Shown here: positions 11,162 through 21,239 of the stretch, one piece after another
Layout of the letters: each line of letters starts with the position of its first letter
Numbering within the stretch: position 1 is the first letter of the stretch
NCBI GenBank assembly: GCA_031213475.1
Contig: JARUPZ010000013.1
Coordinates: forward strand, 1-64,000
Source of the DNA: Nereocystis luetkeana
Taxonomy: Eukaryota; Sar; Phaeophyceae; Laminariales; Laminariaceae
Length of the DNA stretch: 64,000 nucleotides
Direction of reading: 5' to 3'
Notes under the pieces: model-generated
What the model was told of the DNA's origin: nothing
What the model saw: the letters and a program-made list of their open reading frames with translations, nothing else
Databases searched by the model: none
Made by a program: the position numbers and the translations under genes

Positions 11162-13324
11162 GTGGACCCTCGCTTTCCCGTGCGCCGTTTCTTCTCTTGT
11201 TTTGCTTTGCTGTTACGCCGTTCCATCGCTATTCCGTGCCCCGTGGCCTCTCTACCTCCCTTGCCCGTGCGCAGCTCCCATGTCCCGGTGTCTTGCTCGT
11301 CCACAGCTTGCTGCACCGCTCCCTTGCTCCGACGCGGTGCGTTCCCTCGCTCCGGGGTCTTGCCTGTCCGCCGCTCGCTGCGCCGCTCCCTCGCTCCGAC
11401 GCCGTGCGTTAGCCCGTTCCAGTGTCTTGTTCGCCCGCCGCCCGCTGTGTCGTTCCCCCGCGACGACGCCGTGCGTTCCCTCGCTCCGGCGTCTTGCTCG
11501 TCCGTCGTTCGCTCGCTCGGAAGCCGTGTCCGTGCTCTGCTCTATCGCCCCGATGCCTTGATCGTACTGCCCAACGACCAGATCTTGAAGGAGTCGACCA
11601 GCCGCTATATGGAGCTGTTGAAAGAGGTGCTTTCAGCAGGGGGGCAGGTTCCGCTGTCGTCGGGTAGGAGGACGCCGGTCATCCACCGGGCGGTCGAGGT
11701 ACTCACCAATCCGGCATCCCTCGCGAGAAGGCAACGGAACGACGCTCATCTGGGTCAGGTTAGCAAGCGTCTGCGGGAGGATAGCAATGCGAACGCCGCG
11801 GAAGTAGATGAGACTGGGTATAGTCTAGACGAGAACGATGTAATCAGGTTTGCCGACGGAAAAGGTAGGAACCTGCCAGCCATACCCGAATCCATGGTTG
11901 CCGATGTACTCGCGTTGGTACACACTCTACATGGTCACTCTGGAGTAGGAGCCACGTTAGCGCTAGTCTTAGAGCACTCTCACTGGCCTTCAGTCATTCG
12001 CGACACGCGACAATACGTGTTGTCATGCGGGTGCAGGAGACGTAAACGACCCAACAGCAGACGCGTCGCAATGTTTCCCGGACGCGCACTAGAACCGTGG
12101 GATGAACTACAAATGGATATCCTGAAAATAGACACGCCTTCCCTTTCAGGTAACAAGTACGTTCTGCTGGTAGTAGATCGAGCCACCAAGTTCCCTTTCG
12201 GTATCCCTCTAAAAACTAAGCAAGCAATAGGCGTAGCACGAGCGCTTACCGAGCTGTGCCTAACGTTCGGTGTACCCAAGACAGTACGTTGCGACGGCGG
12301 CAGAGAGTTCAGAGCAGAAGTAGTGACACACTTATGCCGTTGGATGAATGCGGACATAAAGTTCGGCCCAGCCGACCACCCGCGAGGACAGGGTTCTGTA
12401 GAGAGACTAGGAGGTTGGTTGCAGGAGCTGTTGGCAGAGCTATGTAGATCGTGGCCCGAGAGGTGGGACGAGTACGTATCACCGGCAATATGGATCAAAC
12501 GCACTCTACCAGACGTGTCACTGCCTTCTAACATGACACCTTTCGAGTTGTTGTTCGGTCGCAAGCCTCGCACGTCTTTAGACTCTTTGGTACCCCTGTC
12601 AGAAGAGACAGATCAGAGCGGCGGCCTTGACAACTTCGTGGAGCGCCGCAGACAGAACCTCCGAGAAGTCCGCCTGGCGCTCGAGAAGCGCGGCAACCAA
12701 AGAGTAACGGCGCGGTCCCGAGCCAACGCTGCCATCTCGAGACCATCAGCCGGAGTTATCGCTGAGAAGGGTAGCCTCGTGCTGGTGCGCGAGTCCGATA
12801 GCAGCAAACACCGCGACAGCAGAGGGAAGAAGCTGCAGCACGACCAATACACAGGCTCTTGGAGGGTCACGGAAGTATTACAGACAGGCCTAAGCGTACA
12901 AGTAACGATGCGAGGCAGAAAACAACGTACCCGAAATGTATCCACCGCAGATGTGAAGCCGTACCACCTCAGACCTGTGACACTAAGACACTCGATAGCA
13001 GACGAGTTTGCACACTATGCGTGGGGCGCGGATTTCAAACTGCCAGTTGAAGGAGTCAATTCGTCAGTGTTAGACTCGCTCGTGAGCTGCCGCAGATCGA
13101 CAACTGCCTCCGGCACCACTAGATGGGAGTACAAGGGGAGATCGAGAGAGGGAGTAGAGACAGGATGGCGAACTGAGAATGACGTGTTACAGAGTTTTAC
13201 ACCCTTGCAGTTGGACGGTTTCATCGCACTCTGGCACTTGTACAACCCCGACCCGACTAAAGACACGACCCCAGTCTCAGTCACCCCTCGTACGACCGCC
13301 CTTCGGGTTGCCGCGAAGCCTTGA
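11162..13324 (+). CDS. Retrotransposon integrase (DD35E), LTR element
   Basis: This 720-codon frame encodes an rve-type integrase that would insert the element's cDNA into the chromosome. The first codon is GTG, and residues 1 to about 125 cover a 67-bp tandem repeat, so the true start is probably later, perhaps near Met150. A zinc-binding-like region follows at residues 254-291 (H254, H259, C289, C291); the cysteines are spaced C-x-C instead of the usual C-x2-C. The catalytic core has D319 (in MDILKID), D378 (in RCDGGREF) and E414 (in GSVERLGG), with 35 residues between the last two. A C-terminal DNA-binding-like tail extends to 13324. No RT or RNase H precedes it. Only the integrase frame has stayed open, which suggests recent constraint or recent insertion. 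Confidence 0.9.
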   Translation: MDPRFPVRRFFSCFALLLRRSIAIPCPVASLPPLPVRSSHVPVSCSSTACCTAPLLRRGAFPRSGVLPVRRSLRRSLAPTPCVSPFQCLVRPPPAVSFPRDDAVRSLAPASCSSVVRSLGSRVRALLYRPDALIVLPNDQILKESTSRYMELLKEVLSAGGQVPLSSGRRTPVIHRAVEVLTNPASLARRQRNDAHLGQVSKRLREDSNANAAEVDETGYSLDENDVIRFADGKGRNLPAIPESMVADVLALVHTLHGHSGVGATLALVLEHSHWPSVIRDTRQYVLSCGCRRRKRPNSRRVAMFPGRALEPWDELQMDILKIDTPSLSGNKYVLLVVDRATKFPFGIPLKTKQAIGVARALTELCLTFGVPKTVRCDGGREFRAEVVTHLCRWMNADIKFGPADHPRGQGSVERLGGWLQELLAELCRSWPERWDEYVSPAIWIKRTLPDVSLPSNMTPFELLFGRKPRTSLDSLVPLSEETDQSGGLDNFVERRRQNLREVRLALEKRGNQRVTARSRANAAISRPSAGVIAEKGSLVLVRESDSSKHRDSRGKKLQHDQYTGSWRVTEVLQTGLSVQVTMRGRKQRTRNVSTADVKPYHLRPVTLRHSIADEFAHYAWGADFKLPVEGVNSSVLDSLVSCRRSTTASGTTRWEYKGRSREGVETGWRTENDVLQSFTPLQLDGFIALWHLYNPDPTKDTTPVSVTPRTTALRVAAKP
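11287..11525. repeat. 67-bp tandem repeat (about 3.5 units)
   Basis: Units start at 11287, 11354, 11421 and 11488, each with a GTCTTG start and a GCGTTCCCTCGCTCC-type end. The period is not a multiple of three, so the frame shifts between units. The N-terminal part of the overlapping integrase frame is therefore unlikely to be conserved protein. Confidence 0.85.
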
Positions 13325-13329
13325 CGCTG

Positions 13330-13485
13330 TTTCCGATAGGGTTTACCATCTGGAAAGACTTTGGCGGTGGGTTGCGACTGCAGAGGCAAGTGTACGATTA
13401 CAGAGACCGCTACTGGCGAGTGCGCTACACCGATAACAACTGGGAAGAACTGACCCGTCGCGAGATGGAACGGTTGCAGGACTGA
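13330..13485 (+). other. Pol C-terminal module in a shifted frame
   Basis: Just after the integrase stop, the -1 frame reads IGFTIWKDFGGG, then VYDYRDRYWRVRY and WEELTRREMERLQD, then stops. This is a compact basic/acidic module typical of the tail of some retrotransposon polyproteins. It lacks its own ATG and overlaps no other frame, so it is either reached by a frameshift near the integrase end or is a decayed continuation. A degenerate second copy lies at 10979-11149, upstream of the integrase. Confidence 0.6.
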
Positions 13486-13605
13486 AACGATCCACGCTCT
13501 GCATAGACGAAGATCTGCTCCTTCATCCGGCAATTCCGGCGAGGATCCTCCCCTGCGAAGACATTCCCCTGCGAAGATCTTCCCCTGCAAACATCTCTCT
13601 AATTC

Positions 13606-13993
13606 ATCTAGTGTTTCTGCTTGCTTTTGGTGTGTCGTGTTTCAACCGAAGAGGCCGTGTTGGTTCTTTTCCGTTCAGTTCTCTTGGTTATCGATTTTAT
13701 TTATCTAGTGTTTTTGCTTGCTTTTGGTGTGTCGTGTTTCAACCGAAGAGGCCGTGTTGGTTCTTTTCCGTTTAGTTCTCTTGGTTTTCGATTTTATTTA
13801 TCTAGTGTTTCTGCTTGCTTTTGGTGTGTCGTGTTTCAACCGAAGAGGCCGTGTTGGTTCTTTTCCGTTTAGTTCTCGTGGTTTTCGATTTTATTTATCT
13901 AGTGTTTCTGCTTGCTTTTGGTGTGTCGTGTATCAACCGAAGAGGTCGTGTTGGTTCTTTTCCGTTTAGTTCTCGTGGTTTTCGATTTTAGTT
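13606..13993. repeat. 97-bp tandem repeat, four units
   Basis: Units start at 13606, 13703, 13800 and 13897. Each begins atctagtgtttctgcttgc and contains gtttcaaccgaagagg. They are nearly identical and lie in the 3' untranslated part of the LTR element. Confidence 0.93.
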
Positions 13994-14388
13994 TTGCGTT
14001 TGCTTTTCGCCTTGCCTTGTAGGCTAGCTTATGGTTTTAACCGAGGAGGCGGAGTTGTCTTCTCTGTTGTGTTCGATTTTCGATGAATTGTTGTTGACGC
14101 AATAGAAGCGATTTATGCTCAGGCGTTAGGGGACACTGCGCTTATTTCATCGCTGAATGAGCGTGGGGGGACTTTAGCCATGTAATAGTGGTTGGGCAAC
14201 AAAACACGCAGTGAAAAAGCAAGGGTGGGGGTTTTTCTCAGGGTTTTCCCACTGATGGCCTTCGCGATTTCGGTTTGGTTGTTTATCCCTGAGGCCGTTA
14301 TTTGTGTTAAAGGGCTTTGCGGCTCTTTAAACTTGGTTATAGTCACAAGATTGCGATAGCATTATGCTCATTCTGTCATTCGCATTAT

Positions 14389-14399
14389 GCTAGGGGGCA
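14389..14399 (+). promoter_or_regulatory. Polypurine tract candidate
   Basis: GCTAGGGGGCA directly abuts the right LTR (TGTT at 14400), the position where plus-strand DNA synthesis is primed. Confidence 0.65.
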
Positions 14400-14838
14400 T
14401 GTTACGGTTCGGTTGACCGTTTCAGGAGTTATGATGACATAGAGGCGTTTTCATATTGTAGCTCCGTTCCGGACGGAAGGTTTCATCCCCCTTCCGTCTC
14501 ACTCAGTTCCCGCGACCATCGCTTCGGTCACGGAACAAGCAATCACTTACCATCTAACCATCTCCAGTTGGAGCCTCTTCACAGAATAACCACAAGCTCG
14601 CCCTACTCTCCTGGAGACCTAGGAGCGCACCTCTCGACTCGGTCGGACTCAAGTTCTGCTCTGTCCCTGCGGTTGGTCATTTATGTCTCGTCTTTGTGTT
14701 CTCCTTTTGGGCTATGCACCTCTGAGTGGTAACCTGTGGTCCACAGCTGCCACTCCTACCAACTGTTAGAGAACCCTACATGTGTTGCCTTGTGACAATG
14801 ACTTAAGACCTCAGCCCAGGCAGCCAGCATCCGATTCA
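14400..14838 (+). repeat. 3' LTR (439 bp)
   Basis: Same length and ends as 6527-6965. It is followed by the target duplication TTTC and then the interrupted LINE A coding sequence. Confidence 0.93.
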
Positions 14839-14842
14839 TTTC

Positions 14843-16070
14843 ATCGATCTGCAGAAAGCGTACGACTCCGTCGAGCGAGGGCTGTTATGGAAGGTACTCA
14901 CACGCTTTGGCGTACCAACCAAGATGCTGAGAATTCTTCGTAACTTCTGCGATGGCATGCGTGCTCGCGTGCGTACTGATGACTTCGAGCACACGGGATG
15001 GTTTGCTGTCGTGCAGGGGCTGCGGCAAGGCTGTGTACTATCACCGTTACTCTTCAACGTATTCTCCGCTGCTGCGCTACACGTCGTACTAGTACGCTTC
15101 AGCCAAGACGAAGCCATCGTAAGGGGTCTGTTCCCACTCAGTGTTGCCGAAGTTGTTCGAACAGAGAAGCAGGAGCCGTGGGCGTGTGTGCGAAGGGTTG
15201 TATGGGGCATGTTGTACGCCGATGATGCCGTAATCGTCTCGACGTCGGCTAAAGGGCCCGCGAAAAGGATGACGGTCATCGTGACTCTCTTCGAAGCAGC
15301 AGTCCTCACGGTGTCGGGAACGAAGAGAGACAATGCTCCTACAAACACCAGAGCAGACACCCCTCGCACCACCGCTCGTCATCGAAGCGGCAGGCCAGAG
15401 AATACGCAGACTACCCAGTTCTTATACCTAGGCGGCACTATCCACGCAAACGCTGACCTCTCCCTCGAAATCGACCGACGGGTCCGCCTCATGCGAGCAT
15501 GCCTCAAACGGTTCGGCCCGAAGAAGTATGATAGGACGACCGGCCCCCTTAGCCTTCAAGTCCGAATGCTGAAGGCCGAGGTGATTCAGACCCTGCTGTA
15601 CGGGTGTGTGACGTGGACCCTCAGAGCGGAACACTTTGCCAAGCTTTGAACGGCTCACCACCAAGTCCTGTTGCAAGTCATTGGCTTCCAGGGCCGACTT
15701 CGCCCTGACCATGCCACCCTCTCGTACGCGAAGGCCCTCGAGATGACACGTTCCGAGAGCATCGAAACGACCATTCCTAAACATCGCCTCTTCCTTGCGG
15801 GGGGCGTGGCACGGCAAAGCAAGGAGCGATTACCCAGTCGGGTAGTGCTCGGGACGATAGCTAGTGGGGAGAACCCGAGACCAGGCGGACAGTGTAAGAC
15901 TTGGCATAGATGCACAGTCGAAGACCTCAGGGAGTTTCGAGGCACCGAAGGGTCAACGGAAGTTTCCCCCTTCGTGTTTGGAGTTGAGACCGCGTTGAGG
16001 TCTACTGCAGCCCAACAGGCGGGGACGTAGTACCGGGGGATCTTTGGAGCCGGCGAACGGTTCATGGTGA
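14843..16070 (+). pseudogene. LINE family A reverse transcriptase, 3' part of the split copy
   Basis: The frame resumes with [21 protein letters not shown] and continues through [15 protein letters not shown] and the catalytic [11 protein letters not shown] (YADD at 15215-15226). FLYLGGTIH and [10 protein letters not shown] follow, blocks typical of RTE-like LINE polyproteins. A TGA at 15647-15649 interrupts it, after which the same frame continues (HHQVLLQVIGFQGR) to about 16030. The other LINE A copy has the same TGA. With the 5' part at 6188-6526 it forms one gene split by the LTR element. Confidence 0.88.
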
Positions 16071-17176
16071 GGTGGCATCAGGTTGAGGCTGACATGACAA
16101 CGCAGCGCCGCGCGTCCGCCGTGGATGGTGTCAAAGGGAATGGGGATGGAGGAGGCAACAGGAGAAGTGGCAGAAAACCCGGCCAAGGGAATGCGGAGAG
16201 GAGGGGGAACATGACGAGTAGAAGGGAAACTGCGGTAGACGAAAGTAGGAAGGGGATGGCAGACAAGGTAGCAAGGCACCAGGTCGACCAGGAAGTAGAG
16301 CATGACCACATGACCATACTACTAGTGCCACCAACTAGTGCAGCTGGTTCGAACGTGGTCTTCCCTTGTCTTCTGTTTTTGTTTTGTTTTTTCCTTTCTT
16401 CCCCTGATTCTCGGTCATTTGTATTTCCCATTTTTCCCTTTTTTGTTTGATAAGCCGTGTTGAAAGAGTCGTGTGCCGTGGTTGGATGACGAACCTGCTC
16501 TGCTCGTTTCGTACTGTCTGAAGCCAAGTGGCTGGGCATAGCTGACGAACGCAGGGCGGAGACGGCAATCTGAGTAGCAAAATGTGTCAGTCGGATTAGC
16601 AGGGAGAACCTCGCTATAATACTCGTACTACGAACTGCTGCCGCCGCCTGGAGGGTGTTTTGGGCTGTGGTCTGCTGTTATTTTCCTTGGTAATGTTTTA
16701 CTTCGTTCTTTGTCTTAGTCTGTCTACAAGCAGGGGTGTTTTTGTTATTTTTTCCTTATTTTCCAGCTCGTTCTTTTGACGTGTTCGCCACCTCGCCTGC
16801 GGGGGGGGTGGGGACGACATATTGTTCTATTAATAGTTCGCTTTCATTTGTTCTTTTTCACGTCCTCTTTGGATTCGTCTTTTTGGTTTTTGTTTCGTCT
16901 TTTAGATAGTTTCCTTTCGTATACATATATTTCATACAATGTGTATGTCGTGCCTGTCGTATCTAGTATGATGGACATGGCATTGCATTGCCCACTCCTG
17001 CTGTGCTTACTGCATACCTGGTACCTGGTACGTGGCAACCTAGTATTTCTGTTGCGTAGCTTTGTGACCAGATCCCTTGTATCTCTTGAAGGATTAAATA
17101 ATCGCCACGGACACTGGTTGCGCTGGATGTCGAAAGTTAGAAAGAACGGTTCAATGGGAAGAACACACACACCGAG
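16071..17176 (+). mobile_element. LINE family A 3' untranslated region and 3' end
   Basis: About 1.1 kb follows the coding part in the same order as in the copy ending at 43560. It includes a purine-rich stretch, a ggttcgaacgtggtc block, a tgacgaacgcagggcgg block, a GC-rich cctcgcctgcgggggg block, T-rich stretches and the conserved terminal module. It ends gaagaacacacacac. Two overlapping TACCTGGTA palindromes at 17015-17030 form a 14-bp insertion relative to the copies at 20761 and 43414. Confidence 0.75.
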
Positions 17177-17242
17177 ATACAAGTTGTGTGGTCACCCTAA
17201 CCCAAACCTACAGCAGTAGATATTGTCACGCGGTCACAAATC

Positions 17243-19085
17243 TGTGTGTGTGTTCTTCACATTAAACCGTTGTTTCTACCAGTCGACATCCAGCACAACC
17301 AGTGTCCGTGCCGATGCTTCAATCTCTTCTTTCCCATGGCGTGGGGGTGGAATGTAGATGCGGAGTAGGAAGCATGGCGTATACATACATAGTAGGTAAA
17401 ATATCTCGCTAAATGGTGGGGGTGCATATTCAAGTGAGTACACGCAGGGGAGGAGAATTGGTTCAATGAAGTTAGTGGTATTCGATGAGCTATGTCAGCT
17501 TTTTGATTTTGAATGAATAACGCACTGCACATGGTCAGAAGGCAAATAAAAACAAAATTCTAGAAGAGCTACAACTTCTGTGGTCACAAAGCTACGCCAC
17601 AGAGATACTACGTTGCCACGTACCAGGTATGCAGTAAGCGCAGCAGTGGGCAATGCAATGCCATGTCATCATTCTATTAATATATACGACAGGCACGACA
17701 TACACATTCTATGAAAAAGAGAAACAAAAAGAAACATTCAAAGAGAAAACAAAACAAAGCAGTCAAATAAAAAGAGAAAAAAGAGAAAGAAAAAAAAAGT
17801 TAGAGGGAAAAAAAAAAAAAAAAAAAATGTCGTGCCCCCCTCCCCGCCGGCGAGTTGGCCAACACTTGAAAAAGGACGAGCTCTGAAAAAATGAAAAAAT
17901 AACAATAACATCATTGCTTGTAAACAAAGTAAGACTAAGAACCGAGGGAAAAAAAATAACAAAATAAAAAGAACAAAGGGAAAATAACAGGCAGACCAAA
18001 GCCCAAAGCACCCTCCAGGTGGCGGCAGCAGTCCGGGGTACGAGTAGTATAGCCAGGTTCCCCCTGCTAATCCGCCTGGTACCTTGCTATCCAGACTGCC
18101 GTCTCCGCCTCAGGTTCCCCCTGCTAATCCGCCTGGTACCTTGGTACCCAGACTGCCGTCTCCGCCTTGCGTTCGTCACCTACCCTCAGCCCCTTGGCGT
18201 CAGATAATATGAAACGAGCAGAGCAGGATTGTCATCCAACCACGACACACGACTCCTTCAGTACGGGTTATCAATCAGAAAATGTAGAGAAAGAAATAAA
18301 AAAAAATCACGGAGAATCAGCGCAAAAAAGAAAAAAACAAACCAGAAAGAGAAGACAAGGGAAGACCACGTTCGAACCAGCTGCACCAGTTGGTGGCACT
18401 CTTAATAGTAGTATGGTTATGTTCTACTTCCTAGTCTATTGTTGAGAGCGCCTTGCAGCGTGGGTAGGCACAATTCGATGCGAGTCGAGGAGGGAAGAAA
18501 AGGCTGAAATCTTCTCGCGATAAAAATGAAGGCACGTACCGTCGCGGGAAGGGGGGAGAAGAGCCTGCTATGTGACCCCGGATCTGAGTTACGAGTTGGA
18601 AGGAGAGAGAGAGAACATGTGCGAAGATAATTAATGGGATGAGCAAACAAAAACAAAAAAAGGCGGCCTGGTGCCTTGCTACCCTGTCTGCCATGTCCTT
18701 CCTACTTTTGTCTACCGCAGTTTCCCTTCTACTCCTCCGGTTCCCCCCGCTCTCCGCATTCCCTTCGTCGGGTTTCTGCCACTTCCCCTGTTTCCCCCTC
18801 CACCCCCATTCCCTTTGACACCATCCACGGTGGATGCGCGGCGCTGCCTACTCATCTCAGCCTCAGCCTCGTGCCACCTGAAGCGTTGGGCTGCTTGAAG
18901 GATCCCCCGGTACCACGTCCCCGCCTTCTTGGCTGCTGTGGATCACAACGTGTTCTCAACTCCAAACACCAAGGGGGCAACTTCCGTTGACCCTTCGGTG
19001 GCACGGAACTCCCTGAGGACTTCGACTACGCATCTATGCGAAGTCTTACACTGTCCGCCTGGTCTCGGGTTCTCCGCACTACAGC
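17243..19085 (-). mobile_element. LINE family A copy, 5'-truncated, with insertions
   Basis: The 3' module (17243-17330) is followed by the untranslated region and by the tail of the coding region (about 18870-19080, minus strand). Two blocks interrupt it: 17329-17561, of unknown origin, and a SINE at 18437-18658. A tandem duplication of 57 bp (18054-18167) lies within the untranslated region. The coding part includes only the extreme C-terminus and is not functional. Confidence 0.75.
18437..18658 (+). mobile_element. SINE copy, body only, A-rich tail
   Basis: It begins attgttgagagcgcc, carries cttctcgcgataaaaatg, and ends gggatgagcaaac followed by an A-rich tail. It interrupts a LINE A copy. 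It matches 19990-20262 in the same orientation, and 25540-25890 and 32300-32428 in the opposite one. The tRNA-like head seen at 25790-25885 is missing, so this copy is 5'-truncated. Confidence 0.7.
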
Positions 19086-19210
19086 AGTGTGTAGATACTA
19101 CATACCTGGTATACCTGGTAGTTAGGGTTGCAGTAAGCACTGCAGTAGACAATGCAATCATGCCATCATCCCGGATATGTCAGGCACGACATATAGTTAT
19201 TCTATGAAAC
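19086..19210 (-). mobile_element. LINE family A 3' UTR fragment
   Basis: It contains the gatactac, gcagtaagcactgcagtagacaatgcaat and caggcacgacata blocks of the LINE A 3' region. Two TACCTGGTA palindromes (19103-19111, 19112-19120) sit at the place where other copies have none. Confidence 0.55.
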
Positions 19211-19359
19211 GCTATTTCATCTTGTTGTTTGATATGCCTGCCACATTCACTACGGCTATAGGCATGACAGCGTCGATTTCGATTGTTTTCCTTGGTTTTT
19301 CTCGTTCGATTTGTTATCTGTGTTATACATCGTTTTGTTAGCGTATTTGGTTCTATCTC

Positions 19360-19445
19360 CTTCATACTGTGTGGATGTAGTGCCCGTCATCTTCGGTACG
19401 ATGGAATGACGATGCCCTTGCCCACTCTTCTTACTGCATCACCAT
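19360..19445 (+). mobile_element. Diverged LINE A 3' UTR fragment
   Basis: It carries gtagtgcccgtcatcttcgg, tgcccttgcccactc and cttactgcatcacc, a diverged plus-strand match to the segment around 16945-17015. Confidence 0.4.
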
Positions 19446-19482
19446 TATATTTCTTATTGAAAATAACTTCTGAGGCGTTCGT

Positions 19483-19592
19483 ATTACGGAGGACCATCAT
19501 AGTTGATAGGACTTATGATGTATATACAAACCTATATATTACCCCATTTGTACCAAAAAGTTTTAGTCTTATTAACTACGGTCCCCCGTAAT
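19483..19592. mobile_element. Small MITE-like inverted repeat (110 bp)
   Basis: The left end attacggaggacc...catagttgatagga is matched in reverse complement by the right end tattaactacggtcccccgtaat. The imperfect stem is about 25 bp with an AT-rich centre. The superfamily is not assignable. Confidence 0.5.
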
Positions 19593-19627
19593 GGATGTCT
19601 GACCAGGATATTGTACCTCTTTCGGAT

Positions 19628-19715
19628 GTATGAAGGATTGAAATAATCGACATGGACACTGGTTATACTGGATGTGTACGTGTAAAACAAATGGTTGAAT
19701 GTGAAAAACAAACTT
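19628..19715 (+). mobile_element. LINE family A 3'-terminal module
   Basis: It reads ggattgaaataatcgacatg, gacactggttatactggatg and ggttgaatgtgaaaaacaaac, a diverged plus-strand copy of the terminal module, 5'-truncated. Confidence 0.6.
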
Positions 19716-19804
19716 ACATACAGATAAGTCCTGGTGTGTCGTGCTTACATCGATACGTTATTTCTCCCGGTCGATGTCCCATGACAACGAGTCTGTGCCG
19801 CTTA

Positions 19805-19896
19805 TTAAATTTCGGGACCAGTCCCGTTTTGGGAACAAACTCTTAAGAACCTCAATTGCTTATCCCCACAACGGGGCTGCGGTCCTAAAGGGTTAA
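19805..19896. mobile_element. piggyBac-like MITE, TTAA-flanked (diverged copy)
   Basis: TTAA at 19805-19808 and 19893-19896 encloses ends related to the clearer copy at 40733-40839: ggaccagtcccgttttggg on the left, and gctgcggtcctaaaggg next to TTAA on the right. The left tip has drifted. No coding capacity. Confidence 0.6.
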
Positions 19897-19989
19897 TAGA
19901 GAGGTGTAAGTTATTGTGTTAATTAGACTACGCCGCCGGGATACTACATTGTTATGCAGTAAAGAGATCAAGCAATGCAATGCCATATT

Positions 19990-20262
19990 GAACATTTTAC
20001 TTTATTTACAAAAATAAAAAATAAAAATGATTCAATTGTTGAGAGCGCCTTGGTGCGTGGGTAGGCACAATTCCATGCGAGTCGAGGAGGGAAGAAAAAG
20101 CTGAAATCTTCTCGCGATAAAAATGAAGGCACGTACCGTAGCGGGAAGGGGGTAGAAGAGCCTGCTATGTGACCCCGGATCAGAGTTACGAGTTGGAAGG
20201 AGATAGAGAAGAACATGTGCGAAGATAATGAATGGGATGAGAAAATGGAAAAAAGAAAACAT
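19990..20262 (+). mobile_element. SINE copy, 5'-truncated
   Basis: It starts in ttttactttatttaca, continues through attgttgagagcgccttgg and the ctcgcgataaaaatgaagg block, and ends near gggatgagaaaatgg. It is nearly identical to 18437-18658. Confidence 0.7.
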
Positions 20263-20454
20263 CTCACTGGACACGACAGCCACGACACAAAGATCTTAAT
20301 GAAATAAATACGTGTCACAAAAAAAAAGAAAATAAACGAGATCCAAACGTGGAAAAAAGGGGGGGAAAATGAAAAACTGCGGCGGCATTCGAAACTTACC
20401 AGGTATGAGCTAAGAAAATGGCAGCAGTACACAACCCAATAGGAACACTACTGT

Positions 20455-20905
20455 AGAGCCTTGGTTCTTTGTCTTACTCTGTTCACAAGCAATGGTGTTT
20501 TTTTCCCTTTTTTTTTCCGGCTCGTTCTGTTTCAAGTTTTGGCGACCTCGACTGCGGGGGGGGGGGCACGACAGATAGTTTCTTCTGCTTTTTTCTTCCA
20601 TTTTTTATTTTCTTTCGATTCGTCTACTTTTTTTTTGTTTTCTCTTTGATTATTTTTTTCCGTTTCTCTATTTCATAGAATTCGCATGTCGTGCCTGTCG
20701 TATCTATTAACAGTATGATGACATCGCATTGCATTGTCCACTGCTGTGCTTGCTGCATACGTGGCAAGGTAGTATCACTGTGGCGTAGCTTTGTGACCAC
20801 ATAACTTGTATATCTTCTGGGATTGAAGAATCGGCACGGACACTGGTTGTGCTGGATGTCGACGGGTAGAAGGAACGGTTTAATGTGAAGACCACACACG
20901 TACAG
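20455..20905 (+). mobile_element. LINE family A 3' end, 5'-truncated
   Basis: It runs from ggttctttgtcttactctg to the terminal ggtttaatgtgaagaccacac. It has no TACCWGGTA palindrome at the gcatacgtggc position (20761), so it serves as an empty-site comparator for the copies at 17015 and 17621. Confidence 0.75.
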
Positions 20906-20937
20906 AACCAAGATAAATGCCAAACCGATGCACGAAA

Positions 20938-21055
20938 AAGAACCCTCCAGGTACCCGCAGCTGTATGTATGTGGTTCGAGTAGGCTAGGCAGATTCTCCT
21001 TACTTGTCGGTCTTTTGCCTCCCATCTCCATATCCCGTCTCCGCCCTGCTTCTAA
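20938..21055 (-). mobile_element. LINE family A 3' UTR fragment
   Basis: Blocks gaaccctccagg, ggttcgagtaggctagg and cccgtctccgccctgc match the minus-strand 3' region seen at 18015-18170. Confidence 0.45.
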
Positions 21056-21239
21056 TAATGAACAATGTCTCGGCCCACAGGAGACGTGCGTGACAATGCG
21101 GTAAACACAACACGCAAGTCATTTGCCCTCCTCGTCACCTGACGCTTTTCATTAGCAAGCCAAAAACGAACAAATGTAAAAGTATAGTAAGGGAATCATC
21201 GAGGGTCAAGCGCAAAAGGCAGGTTTTTACACGAATCTT

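Larger units (their letters stand above)
6527..14838 (+). mobile_element. LTR retrotransposon, 8.3 kb, integrase-only
   Basis: Two 439-bp direct repeats that both start TGTT and end TTCA bound the element. The 4-bp target duplication TTTC (6523-6526 and 14839-14842) lies inside a LINE A RT gene. A primer-binding site follows the left LTR and a purine tract precedes the right LTR. The LTRs differ at 9 of 439 positions by my count, so insertion is fairly recent. Inside there is about 4 kb of repeat-rich non-coding sequence, then one integrase frame; I see no gag, protease, reverse transcriptase or RNase H. It would therefore need those enzymes from a relative. The integrase type suggests the Gypsy/Ty3 group. 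Confidence 0.92.

Noticed and set aside
13606-13993. Regular 97-bp repeats as a CRISPR-like array
   Set aside because: The units are continuous tandem copies with no unique spacers, inside an LTR element of a eukaryote.
6108-17176. Twin-priming 5' inversion to explain the inverted module before LINE A
   Set aside because: Twin priming inverts an upstream segment of the element, whereas the inverted piece here is the extreme 3' end.
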